A stretch of 64,000 bases of DNA from NCBI GenBank assembly GCA_963599255.1, contig CAVBWS010000002.1:37998-101997 (forward strand), written 5' to 3'. A program made the translations under genes and the position numbers. The stretch is from RGIG5612 sp963599255. Its GTDB lineage: Bacteria; Bacillota; Clostridia; Lachnospirales; Lachnospiraceae. The notes below the pieces were generated by a model that made no database searches, was not told the DNA's origin, and worked only from the letters and a program-made list of their open reading frames with translations. This document shows, piece after piece, positions 44,564 through 52,795 of the stretch (position 1 is the first letter of the stretch; every line of letters begins with the position of its first letter).

Positions 44564-45430
44564 ATGAATATTTCTGAATCTGAAAGCCAAAATAAAGCGG
44601 CCGAAGGCCGCTTTATTTTAATTTGCACTGCTTTATTGTGGGGATTGGCCGGCTTATGCGTCAAATCTATCACATGGAATACCATGTCAATCATTGCGGT
44701 GCGAAGTATCATTTCTCTTATTATGCTCATATGCATAAAGAGAAGCATTAAGCTTAAATTCTCCAAGACCAATATCCTGGGTGCCATTATGATGAGTGCA
44801 ACCGGAATATTATACGTTGCGGCGATTAAGCTTACCACTGCCGGAACAGCTATCGTTCTGCAGTATACCGCTCCCATCCTTGTATTTCTCTTCGCGGTTC
44901 TCTTCCGCGGCAGAAAAGCCAAGGGGGCAGAGGTTATATTAACCCTCGCCGTATTCGCAGGATGTGTTCTGTCATTTGCCGACAGCCTGGATTTTACGAG
45001 GATTCTGGGCAATCTTCTGGCCATAGCCTCCGGAATTACCTATGCGGGACAGATCATCGTCATGAATGAGGATGGATGCGATACCCAGGACTGTACTATT
45101 ATCAGTAATGCTATCAGTTTTGTGGTCTGCCTTCCGTTCCTATTTATTGACAAACCTGTTTTTGACCTGCATAACATTATTTGGATCCTGGTTTTATCCA
45201 TCTTCCAATACGGTCTGGCTAATATATTATTTGCCAAAGGCATCCAGATGGTAGACTCTGTTGAAGCTTCACTGCTGCTGTCCATAGAGCCGGTTTTTAA
45301 TCCTATTCCCGTTGCTATATTCTGCGGCGAGCATATGGGAACACTTGCGCTTGTAGGATCAGCTGTTGTAATCGTATCAATCGCACTTTACAGCCTGCTT
45401 CCTAAACTGCAGCGACAAAAGACCAGCTGA
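44564..45430 (+). CDS. EamA-family (DMT) transporter
   Basis: 288 residues, ten membrane segments in two EamA repeats (WGLAGLCVKSITWN near the start; AKGIQMVDSVEASLLLSIEP in the second). It probably exports or exchanges a small metabolite. GGGAGGA lies about 11 nt before the ATG. Codons 10-19 are formed by a perfect terminator-like hairpin (44589-44619), an unusual position. Confidence 0.88.
   Translation: MNISESESQNKAAEGRFILICTALLWGLAGLCVKSITWNTMSIIAVRSIISLIMLICIKRSIKLKFSKTNILGAIMMSATGILYVAAIKLTTAGTAIVLQYTAPILVFLFAVLFRGRKAKGAEVILTLAVFAGCVLSFADSLDFTRILGNLLAIASGITYAGQIIVMNEDGCDTQDCTIISNAISFVVCLPFLFIDKPVFDLHNIIWILVLSIFQYGLANILFAKGIQMVDSVEASLLLSIEPVFNPIPVAIFCGEHMGTLALVGSAVVIVSIALYSLLPKLQRQKTS
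44589..44619 (+). terminator. Perfect terminator-like hairpin inside the start of the EamA gene
   Basis: Fourteen paired bases with a GAA loop (44589-44602 and 44606-44619): an A/T base and a GCGGCC/GGCCGC core, followed by A and more T. It is 25 nt after the EamA start codon, inside the coding sequence, and symmetric in both directions. Confidence 0.7.
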
Positions 45431-45461
45431 ACAGCCAATGTCATTAAGTTAAGATGACGAA
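45417..45461 (+). repeat. Left copy of a 45-bp inverted repeat
   Basis: The reverse complement of this stretch, which includes the EamA stop codon, recurs at 47015-47059 with only two mismatches. The pair encloses the decayed TA module and the 3-hydroxyacyl-CoA dehydrogenase gene. Confidence 0.85.
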
Positions 45462-45510
45462 CAGCTTGCAATTTGCAATCGAACAAAATACAATAAAAAA
45501 GGCGATATCT

Positions 45511-45683
45511 ATGGCAAGAACAGCAAATGTATTTGCACGTGTTTTGAGCCTGCTGCATATGGTTCTCTGACAAAGGAGCAGTTCAATGCAGAAATAGAGA
45601 AAGGTATGAAAGATATCAAGGCTGGCAGAGTGTATTCAGCAGATGAAGCTGAAGCAGAAATGAAACGGGAATTTAATATATAA
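45511..45683 (+). pseudogene. Decayed DinJ/RelB-family antitoxin
   Basis: MARTANVFARV at the start is the usual DinJ/RelB N-terminus. It is followed by a deletion and frame change, after which AAYGSLTKEQFNAEIEKG and ADEAEAEMKREFNI, the typical C-terminus, appear in another frame. Most of the DNA-binding and dimerisation region is lost, so no functional antitoxin is made. Confidence 0.7.
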
Positions 45684-45782
45684 AATATAAAGTGATGTAT
45701 ACAGTAGATGATATTATGACGACATCGGATCTTGTCGATTTATCAAGCACTACAACAATCCTAAAAAGTATTTGAAGAAGGG
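45684..45782 (+). pseudogene. Decayed RelE/ParE-type toxin
   Basis: KYKVMYTVDDIMTTSDLVD in one frame and FIKHYNNPKKYLKK in the next frame are consistent with the first third of a RelE/ParE toxin, frameshifted and truncated. It directly follows the antitoxin remnant. Confidence 0.55.
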
Positions 45783-45790
45783 GAATCATT

Positions 45791-46759
45791 ATGGAAACAA
45801 AAAAGGTAATCATAGCAGGCGGCGGAGTACTCGGATCTCAGATATCGCTTATGTGCGCATTCATCGGGCATGATACAACTATTCTCATCAGGCCGGAGGA
45901 TGATCTCAAACAGACCCAGGCCAAACTTTCAAGATACTCCGGAATGATGATGGAAGATCTCGAATCCTGTAAAGAATATATCGGCAAGCCTGCTGCAGAA
46001 GCAAAATACCCGCACGGACTTATCCGTAAATGGGAGGGCATCACATTTGAAAAAATAGATGAATTAAAATTACAGGTTGAAAACGGAGTAAGGAACAACA
46101 TCAGAATCACGAGCTGCAAGGATGGAATATTCGATGATGCATACATAGTAATCGAAGCAGTTTCTGAAAATCCTGATGTAAAAACAGATTTTTACCTGTC
46201 TGTAAGAGACCTCCTTCCTGCAGATACACTTATTGTTACCAACTCTTCCACACTTATTCCCAGCAGATTTGCTGAAGCCACAGGAAGACCGGAAAAATAC
46301 TGCGCACTTCATTTTGCCAATACAATATGGAGATGCAACACTGCAGAAATCATGAGGCACGAGGGCACGGACCCGGATGTTTTCGATAAGGTCGTCGAGT
46401 TTGCGGAAGGAATCAACATGATTCCTTTAAAAGTCATGAAAGAACAGCCGGGATATATCTTGAATTCCATGCTGGTGCCATGGCTGGCTGCATCCGAGGC
46501 TCTCTGGGTAAACGGCATAGCTGATCCTGAAACAATCGATCTTACATGGAAAGTCGGATTTGGCTCCCCTGTAGGACCTTTTGAGCATATTGATGTCATC
46601 GGTCTCGATACTGTCTATAATATTAATCTTATGAAGCCTGATGTTAACGTCGAAGGTTCAGTTATCAACAGATTGTCTAAAATGCTTAAAGAAAAAATTG
46701 ACAGAGGTGAAACCGGAGTAAACGCAGGAGTAGGATTTTATGATTACAGGAACAGGTGA
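45791..46759 (+). CDS. 3-hydroxyacyl-CoA dehydrogenase
   Basis: 322 residues. N-terminal NAD-binding AGGGVLGSQISLMCAFIGHD; catalytic region has VTNSSTLIPSRFAEATGR and HFANTIWRCNTAEIM (catalytic His), then the C-terminal helical domain with GFGSPVGPFEHIDVIGLD. It oxidises or reduces 3-hydroxyacyl-CoA, for example 3-hydroxybutyryl-CoA. It stands alone, without thiolase or crotonase neighbours, inside a segment flanked by inverted repeats. GAAGAAGGGG precedes the ATG. Confidence 0.9.
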   Translation: METKKVIIAGGGVLGSQISLMCAFIGHDTTILIRPEDDLKQTQAKLSRYSGMMMEDLESCKEYIGKPAAEAKYPHGLIRKWEGITFEKIDELKLQVENGVRNNIRITSCKDGIFDDAYIVIEAVSENPDVKTDFYLSVRDLLPADTLIVTNSSTLIPSRFAEATGRPEKYCALHFANTIWRCNTAEIMRHEGTDPDVFDKVVEFAEGINMIPLKVMKEQPGYILNSMLVPWLAASEALWVNGIADPETIDLTWKVGFGSPVGPFEHIDVIGLDTVYNINLMKPDVNVEGSVINRLSKMLKEKIDRGETGVNAGVGFYDYRNR

Positions 46760-46975
46760 AATATACTCTCGAAATCTTTAACCCGGCAAGCATCACGAAG
46801 CAAATTCCCGGTCAGAGAATCTGTTACCTATTCTACGTAGTTGCTCATAAATGTGACCTCCTTGCAATCCTTTTCTTGATTACAAGGGTCGCTCTTGTTA
46901 CCTCGCTTTATTTCAGTAACAAGAGCGACCGCACATTTTGAGGAAACTGTCAACTATTTTTTGAAATTTATTACA

Positions 46976-47012
46976 ATAAAAAAGACCCCAGTATTTCTAA
47001 TACTGAGATCTT
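46976..47012 (-). terminator. Terminator of the DUF4349 gene
   Basis: On the minus strand a 13-pair stem around AGTATT-AGA-AATACT, with wobble pairs at its base, is followed by TTTTTTT. Lies about 60 bp after the DUF4349 stop. Confidence 0.75.
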
Positions 47013-47014
47013 GG

Positions 47015-47059
47015 TTCGTCATCTTAACTTAATGACATTGGCTGAACAGCTGGTCTTTT
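47015..47059 (-). repeat. Right copy of the 45-bp inverted repeat
   Basis: Matches the reverse complement of 45417-45461 at 43 of 45 positions; the two differences form a local inversion of a TT/AA centre. Lies between the DUF4349 stop codon and its terminator. Confidence 0.85.
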
Positions 47060-47070
47060 ACTTATAAACA

Positions 47071-48168
47071 TTAACATTTCTTTTTTTTCTTCGCGCATTT
47101 GCAGATAATAATGGTTGCTGCTGCTATGGCAGCTATTACGATTATGAGCCAGGTCCAGCTTCCGGCTAACCATACAACGAAGTTCTTTATGAAATTGCCA
47201 AAGGCTTTTATGCCCTGACTGAAGGAGTCGGCTATCTTCTCGCCAAATGTCGTCGGTACCTTCTCTTCAACCACCTCATACACTTCAGATAGGTTGATCG
47301 TTACGGTGGAATAACTGATCTGCGAATCATAATATCTTATAGAACCGCTGTAGCTGTCGATATCGCTCTCCACATCTGTAATCGCCTCTTCTATGGCAAT
47401 GATATCTTCCATATTCTGGGCTTCTTTTAAGAGCTCCTGAAGGCGTGTCAGCTTCGTTTTAGCGGTTGTAAGCCGTGTCTCAATATCATAATAATTTTCT
47501 GATACATCCTCTGCGTACCGATTCATAGATGTTACTGTACATACATTTCCCACCTGCTCCAGAAACGTCTCCAGATTTTCAACAGGAACTCGCACGGTAT
47601 AACTTGCAGACCTGTAGCTGGAAGATGCATTTGACAGATATTCGCTCTCAAAATATGCACCATATTGATCTACGAGATCACTTATATTCTGAACTGCCGA
47701 GTCAAATGCTGTTGTCTGCATGTTCATGTATACAGTATAGATTATCTTGCTCTGATCATTCACATTCTGAGAAGAATCTGAACTTTTGCTCTGCATACCG
47801 GACCAAATCCCGTTGTCACTTGCAGCAGTTGCCCCTGCTGCGCTTTCTTCAGCTGCTACCATATCATCATCCAGCAGATATTCATCATCTGAAGATTTAT
47901 ACGTCTGACTTACAGCACCATATCTGTAGGTACTGTCTGATGTTAATACATTGCTTATTCCTATAAATGCGACAGCCAGTATAAGGCAGATACCTATAGC
48001 AATAGCAGCAATCTTCCAGCCAATTCCTACACCCTTGCGTGGTTTTGTTCCATTGCTCACGCATGAAGAGCTTTCACATTTTGATTCTGTTTCTTCTGAT
48101 TTTCCGGCAGAAGAGCCATCAATCACATTTTCATTAATTTCCGTTTGATTAATTGTCTTGTTATCCAT
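47071..48168 (-). CDS. DUF4349-domain membrane protein
   Basis: 365 residues. N-terminal hydrophilic cytosolic part, membrane segment about 50-72, a low-complexity Ser/Asp-rich linker, the DUF4349 domain (STVTINLSEVYEV near its end, with a coiled coil RLTTAKTKLTRLQELLKEA), then a second membrane segment and a Lys/Cys tail (KCAKKKKKC). ATG at 48168 follows AAGGAGG. Function of the family is unknown; the topology suggests an extracytoplasmic coiled-coil domain held between two anchors. Confidence 0.8.
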   Translation of the reverse strand: MDNKTINQTEINENVIDGSSAGKSEETESKCESSSCVSNGTKPRKGVGIGWKIAAIAIGICLILAVAFIGISNVLTSDSTYRYGAVSQTYKSSDDEYLLDDDMVAAEESAAGATAASDNGIWSGMQSKSSDSSQNVNDQSKIIYTVYMNMQTTAFDSAVQNISDLVDQYGAYFESEYLSNASSSYRSASYTVRVPVENLETFLEQVGNVCTVTSMNRYAEDVSENYYDIETRLTTAKTKLTRLQELLKEAQNMEDIIAIEEAITDVESDIDSYSGSIRYYDSQISYSTVTINLSEVYEVVEEKVPTTFGEKIADSFSQGIKAFGNFIKNFVVWLAGSWTWLIIVIAAIAAATIIICKCAKKKKKC

Positions 48169-48234
48169 AGTAGTGCCTCCTTTCATTTTCGGCTATGTAC
48201 TACCTGCCATTAAAATATGTAATAAAAGTAGGAT

Positions 48235-48313
48235 TGTTTCGAGCAGCGGTCTGCACGCCGAGGTGCACGGCACGTAGTAATTGTATGTATATTCTGCCGG
48301 GACGGCGCAGCCC
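48235..48313 (-). repeat. Family-1 repeat, permuted copy C
   Basis: One arm (TTTCGAGCAGCGGTCTGCAC through ACGGCAC) lies before a 22-bp AT spacer and the opposite arm GCCGGGACGGCGCAGCCC lies after it, so the halves are in swapped order but can still pair. It abuts the hemZ stop codon region. Confidence 0.65.
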
Positions 48314-48315
48314 TT

Positions 48316-50010
48316 TTATCTCCTGAACCGTCTGATATATTCATCAATATTCTTTACATTAGAATATCTGATCATATGCGTCATCTGGTTCTTTCGTCCG
48401 GGATTCGGAACCGCCTCTTCTGTTACGATCTTCGATGAAGCCCCTGCACCGCAGGCGATAATGCTCTGCACCTCTTCCATTATCATTACATTATAGATGC
48501 CTTCCTTACCTTCCCTGGCATATCCGATATTTTCGAAGTTTCCGGCGATACTCTTCTGCCTGTACAGATAATACGGCTTCATACCCATGGCTGCAGCCGC
48601 CTCGTAAGCATCCGATATCATTCTCGAAATATCCCGTTCTTCAGCATTTTTCCCTGATACTCCACCGTCATCTGCTATATCCACTGACCCGGCAGTGTTC
48701 CGTGCATCTCTTTGGTCATTTGCAGTTTCAGCTTTAATGCCTGCGTTTTTATACGCTTCATTTGACTTTTCCTTAAGTTTCTTATCTATTCCTATCGCAG
48801 ATGCTCTCTTAACAGCAAGGGAATGAACCGTCAGCGAATCAGGATTCATCTCTGATATCTGCCTTAAGGTATCCCTTACATCAGAATTACTCTCACCCTC
48901 AAGGCCCATGATAAGATCCATGTTGATGTTATCAAATCCCATCTTCCTAGCCAATGCAAATGCTTCTCTTACCTGCTCAACACTGTGCCGCCTTCCTATC
49001 AGATCCAGCGTTTTTTGCTGCATTGTCTGCGGATTGATGGAGATACGGGTTGCATTGTGCCTTTTTATAACTTTAAGCTTTTCCTCCGTTATGCTGTCGG
49101 GGCGTCCCGCCTCAATAGTATACTCAAGGATCCTGCCTTCCTTGAGACCTTGCGATATATGAAATTTCTCGTCTGCATAATCTAAGAGCCTGTCTAACTG
49201 CTCTGTCGAAAGCGATGTGGGGGTTCCGCCGCCGATATATACGGACATAGGCTCCACAGCTCTTTCTTTCATTTTACCAGCTGTCTCCTCTAATTCACAG
49301 CACAATGCATCAATATATGCATCAATTTTGCCTTCGTAACTTCCTATCGTTCCGGAGCTAAAGGAGCAATAACTGCAGACCGTGGGACAGAAGGGAATTC
49401 CTACATAGAGACTATACCCGATGCCGTCATAATTCGAACCGCTGCCGGAGGCTTTATGAAGTGCCTTCGAAATAATGCCACGTTCTCTCATCGCTACCTG
49501 AAATGCCAGCTCCGCTTTCCTCCGGCTTACGAATCTGTCCTCGTAAAACCATTCTGCAAATGCTTCCTGTGCCTTGTCTTCATCTTCATACTTGCTCAGA
49601 TGCTCCTCTATCCACTTTGAAGCAAGCTTCGTAGGTCTTACGCCTGTAAGCATTCCCCACGGAAGATCCCGCCCGGTTGTTTCTCGCAGTTTCTCGTAAA
49701 GTTCTCTTATGTCCGCTGCTGTTATCGGAACATTTAAAAGCAAACTCTTGTCTCGTGTTAATGACATTTCGTCAGAGGTATTGTCTCCGGTTGAAACATG
49801 CCCCTTTAGAACCCGACTATTATCGCCTGTTGCTGCTGATTTTTCTGTCAATTCGTCATTATTATCCGATTTTGCTTCTTCTAAGATCAGTATTCTGGCA
49901 GGCTGAGCCTCTCTGACTTCTGAGGTTATAACCTCCTCCGGCCAAAATGCCCGCGTCAGATTATATGCGTTATATACTATTTTATTGTCCTGGCATATTA
50001 CTTTGATCAT
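48316..50010 (-). CDS. hemZ: HemZ-type radical SAM protein (coproporphyrinogen dehydrogenase-like)
   Basis: 564 residues. Radical SAM cluster in GIPFCPTVCSYCSF, then YIGGGTPTSL and the HemN-like core (RISINPQTMQQKTLDLIGR, NINMDLIMGLEGES). The N-terminal domain and MLTGVRPTK are typical of HemZ. Two hydrophilic stretches (about residues 45-90 and 415-455, rich in Asn, Asp, Ser and Lys) look like insertions into the family fold. Likely anaerobic porphyrinogen oxidation, though some homologues have other heme-related roles. Confidence 0.85.
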   Translation of the reverse strand: MIKVICQDNKIVYNAYNLTRAFWPEEVITSEVREAQPARILILEEAKSDNNDELTEKSAATGDNSRVLKGHVSTGDNTSDEMSLTRDKSLLLNVPITAADIRELYEKLRETTGRDLPWGMLTGVRPTKLASKWIEEHLSKYEDEDKAQEAFAEWFYEDRFVSRRKAELAFQVAMRERGIISKALHKASGSGSNYDGIGYSLYVGIPFCPTVCSYCSFSSGTIGSYEGKIDAYIDALCCELEETAGKMKERAVEPMSVYIGGGTPTSLSTEQLDRLLDYADEKFHISQGLKEGRILEYTIEAGRPDSITEEKLKVIKRHNATRISINPQTMQQKTLDLIGRRHSVEQVREAFALARKMGFDNINMDLIMGLEGESNSDVRDTLRQISEMNPDSLTVHSLAVKRASAIGIDKKLKEKSNEAYKNAGIKAETANDQRDARNTAGSVDIADDGGVSGKNAEERDISRMISDAYEAAAAMGMKPYYLYRQKSIAGNFENIGYAREGKEGIYNVMIMEEVQSIIACGAGASSKIVTEEAVPNPGRKNQMTHMIRYSNVKNIDEYIRRFRR

Positions 50011-50874
50011 TTAATCTACTCCGCGGTAATGGTGGCCTCTGGTTATCCTTCGCTCCGTTCTGTCTGATGCAGACATTTCATCGTATCTCATCTTTTTCGA
50101 AATCTGATCCAGCACCTGCTTTACCTGATCTGCTGATTCTATCGTAAAATCAATCATAAGGTTATCGAAACTAATCTCTGACATCTTATCTGTCATTGAG
50201 GTTGTGGTTCCATTATAAACCACGCTATAACACTGACTGCATTGACTTACCGCACAGAAACTATTGCCCCTTTCATCCTTGAAAGGGATACTCTTCCTGC
50301 TGCAGTTTGTATAATTCCTGCTGATGCACTGGGCTGTTATCATCAATGGCTGATGTCCGTATATTTTATATATAAAACTATCCGTCTGGCTCTTACCTCT
50401 TACTCTGCCAATCTCAGCAAGTTCCCGATCTGTCAGCTCGTCACTTAAGATAAACCTCATGTCAGGGTAATATTCTCGATAAAAATCTATCGCTTGGCTG
50501 TTATAAGCATACAGGAATGAATCTGCAATAACAGACCCCTTGAAATTCATTTCTGTCAGCATTGCCAGCTCATCCAGGCTGCAGATAACTATGCCCACAC
50601 CTTCATTGCAGCTGCTTATCATTTGTTCAACTGATGCCAGGCGGTTCTGTCTTAATACGTACGGAAGGCAATAATAGATGTGTGTTTCCGGATTATCAAA
50701 CCCTTCACCTTCGACTGCTTCGGGAATGTCCGCTGTGACAGCATATGAGTTGACAGCTGCATGATTCTCACTATTCATCAGCGTAAAGTCCGCCAAAATC
50801 GCCTCCGCCTGCTGCCAGTTATTTACAATATCCAGTTGTTCCCAAGTTCTTACTCTGACAAAGTAGCGACTCAT
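50011..50874 (-). CDS. U32-associated cysteine-rich protein
   Basis: 287 residues. The C-terminal half has GHQPLMITAQC, then NYTNC and FCAVSQCSQCYSVVYNG, a cysteine pattern like that following the catalytic domain of U32 peptidases and able to hold an Fe-S cluster. It follows the U32 gene by 15 bp and precedes hemZ with no gap, so the three form one operon. It may supply a domain that is fused in longer U32 proteins elsewhere. Confidence 0.65.
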   Translation of the reverse strand: MSRYFVRVRTWEQLDIVNNWQQAEAILADFTLMNSENHAAVNSYAVTADIPEAVEGEGFDNPETHIYYCLPYVLRQNRLASVEQMISSCNEGVGIVICSLDELAMLTEMNFKGSVIADSFLYAYNSQAIDFYREYYPDMRFILSDELTDRELAEIGRVRGKSQTDSFIYKIYGHQPLMITAQCISRNYTNCSRKSIPFKDERGNSFCAVSQCSQCYSVVYNGTTTSMTDKMSEISFDNLMIDFTIESADQVKQVLDQISKKMRYDEMSASDRTERRITRGHHYRGVD

Positions 50875-50889
50875 GTATCTCCTTTTTAT

Positions 50890-52557
50890 TCAAACTCTAT
50901 GATAACCTGCTGCCAGCTGCCTCTTATATTCTTCTACAGCTTCCCTTCGAAGTGAATTAAACTCGCTCATAGGAACAAAGGCCCAATCGTCTATTACACA
51001 TTCCACCGTCAGTGAAACATTTGTTCCTCCCGTTTTTGTCATCTTCGAAATCAGCTGCTGCCTATCTGTCGGCTTATTCTCGGCAGCATTTATAATATTT
51101 CCGGTAACTGTTACCTGTACTGCTCCCGGATTCTTGCAGCCGATGAAATCCTCTATGTACTGCCCTGGTCTGTCATTATTGTCTTTACAACCAGGCGCAT
51201 CATTTCCCGGGATTTCTTTATTACTATTTCTGATAGTTATGCTGAGCGGCTTGCCTATCTGCACGCGTATCATAGCTGCAGCCTGAACCTGTCTCTCCGG
51301 CTGAATGATTCTCTCATCTATCTCCTTCAGAAGGTGATTATTTCTGGTTCTGTGAACCTTCATCCCCGGCTTGATCTTCTTTAATTCCTTACCCTTAAGC
51401 ACGATCTTGTGAGCAGCCTTCTCTTCTTTATTCGAAGTAAGCTCTATCCCTGTCGGAACTATCTCAAGCACATCCTGCGGGTAAATGTCCTGTTCGGTTT
51501 TAATGATCACATCCGGGCCTTTCACCGACTCCACAGTTCCCACGATCAAGCCTGAATGATTAGGCCTCTTATTGGCCGCCATCTCAAGCCCTTTGGCTGC
51601 GGAACCTTTCTTTTTGCTATCTTCAATATCGTAATATCCGGTGCAAAATCCTCCGCGATTATAAATGTCCTGCATGTTATCCATAAGCCTATCCGCAAGA
51701 TCCTGATATTGCTCCCTAGTATGCCCCTCCAGGTAGAAATCCCGCGCTGTCTTATAGGCATCCACAGTTGCTGCAACATAATAAGGATTCTTCATTCTTC
51801 CTTCTATCTTAAATGAAGAAATCCCCGCATCTACCAGTTCCGGCAAAATCTTAAGAGTACACATGTCCTTAAGGCTCATTATATATTCATGAACACTTTT
51901 ATCTCTCGCAAGTTCATAACATTGCCTGCAGTGCTGAGCGCATCTGCCGCGATTACCGGATCTGCCGCCTAAGAAGCTGCTGAGTAAGCATTTGCCTGAA
52001 TATGCGTAGCACATAGCGCCATGTACGAAGGTTTCTATCTCTATATCAACCTTGTCCCTGATTTCTCTTATTTCCTGCAGCGTCAATTCTCTCGCCGGCA
52101 CGATTCTGGTAAGACCCTGATCCTTCAGAAGCTTCGCTCCATACCAGGAGGATATACTCATCTGCGTACTTGCATGAAGCGGCATGTCTGGGAATTCATT
52201 TTTGAGAACTCTCACGACTCCCACATCCTGAACTATCACTCCGTCCAGTCCGACTTCATAAAATGGCTTCATATATTCAGCCAGTCGCGATATCTCGTCT
52301 TCTTTAAGAAGGGTGTTGACTGTCATATATACCTTCACGCCGAACAGGTGGCAGAAGTCTATCGCCGCTATCATGTGTTCGGTGTCAAAATTGCCCGCAA
52401 ATGCTCTGGCGCTGAACAGGTGGCCGCCCAAATATATGGCATCGCTGCCTGCATTTACCGCTGCAGTCATTGCTTCATAAGTTCCGCAGGGTGCCAATAC
52501 CTCAGGCGGAGCTGCTATATTAAGTTTTCTTGTTTTCGCCTGAGTTGTATCAGTCAT
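50890..52557 (-). CDS. U32-family peptidase/hydroxylase-like protein
   Basis: About 555 residues. TIM-barrel part from EVLAPCGTYEAMTAAVNAG; U32 signature ETFVHGAMCYAYSGKCLLSS followed by the cluster cysteines GRCAQHCRQCYEL. A C-terminal beta domain contains an Asn/Asp-rich insert (about residues 450-490). Members such as RlhA and TrhP modify RNA rather than cut protein, so peptidase activity should not be assumed. ATG at 52557 follows GAGGACACAGC. Confidence 0.85.
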   Translation of the reverse strand: MTDTTQAKTRKLNIAAPPEVLAPCGTYEAMTAAVNAGSDAIYLGGHLFSARAFAGNFDTEHMIAAIDFCHLFGVKVYMTVNTLLKEDEISRLAEYMKPFYEVGLDGVIVQDVGVVRVLKNEFPDMPLHASTQMSISSWYGAKLLKDQGLTRIVPARELTLQEIREIRDKVDIEIETFVHGAMCYAYSGKCLLSSFLGGRSGNRGRCAQHCRQCYELARDKSVHEYIMSLKDMCTLKILPELVDAGISSFKIEGRMKNPYYVAATVDAYKTARDFYLEGHTREQYQDLADRLMDNMQDIYNRGGFCTGYYDIEDSKKKGSAAKGLEMAANKRPNHSGLIVGTVESVKGPDVIIKTEQDIYPQDVLEIVPTGIELTSNKEEKAAHKIVLKGKELKKIKPGMKVHRTRNNHLLKEIDERIIQPERQVQAAAMIRVQIGKPLSITIRNSNKEIPGNDAPGCKDNNDRPGQYIEDFIGCKNPGAVQVTVTGNIINAAENKPTDRQQLISKMTKTGGTNVSLTVECVIDDWAFVPMSEFNSLRREAVEEYKRQLAAGYHRV

Positions 52558-52590
52558 GCTGTGTCCTCGCTGTAACATTTGTTAAGACTT

Positions 52591-52625
52591 GAATATGCGT
52601 CCGTGCAAGCACGTCGCATATATTC
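52591..52625 (+). repeat. Single hairpin related to family-2 repeats
   Basis: GAATATGCG and GCATATATTC arms enclose CGTGC-AA-GCACG. Same shape as the third hairpin of the adjacent family-2 unit but different sequence. Lies in the U32 promoter region. Confidence 0.6.
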
Positions 52626-52645
52626 TTCTTTGATTGTTAATTCCG

Positions 52646-52795
52646 TGGATTGCTTCGCACTTCGTGCTCTCGCAATCCCTTCCTGCATTCGCATTCCGAG
52701 CTGTCGCTCTTCTTGCTCATGCAGGTTTGCCTGTCCAATAGATAAGAATTCGTCTGTGCAAGCACAGCTCATTCTTATCTGCTGGACAGGACGTA
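52646..52795 (+). repeat. Family-2 three-hairpin repeat, copy G
   Basis: Hairpin 1 GGATTGC/GCAATCC (52646-52678), hairpin 2 CCTGCAT/ATGCAGG (52682-52724), hairpin 3 CCTGTCC/GGACAGG (52730-52790) enclosing AGATAAGAAT/ATTCTTATCT and CTGTGC/GCACAG. Its right end supplies the last codons of the DUF815 gene on the other strand. A second copy is at 60841. Confidence 0.82.

Larger units (their letters stand above)
46760..47070. other. Intergenic region with a large hairpin, a terminator and the right inverted repeat
   Basis: Contains perfect 15-bp arms GGTCGCTCTTGTTAC/GTAACAAGAGCGACC (46887-46901 and 46916-46930), probably the terminator or 3' stabiliser of the dehydrogenase gene. Also a minus-strand terminator (46976-47012, stem with G-T pairs and seven T) and the inverted-repeat copy at 47015-47059. 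No gene is seen. Confidence 0.7.

Noticed and set aside
46887..46930. 15-bp inverted repeat as the end of an insertion sequence
   Set aside because: The arms are only 14 bp apart and no transposase is nearby; a transcript-end hairpin is simpler.
52554..52772. 72-codon minus-strand open frame covering the family-2 repeat region
   Set aside because: The frame runs through three hairpins, is broken by a stop in the second repeat copy, and has no ribosome site; repeat DNA rather than a gene.
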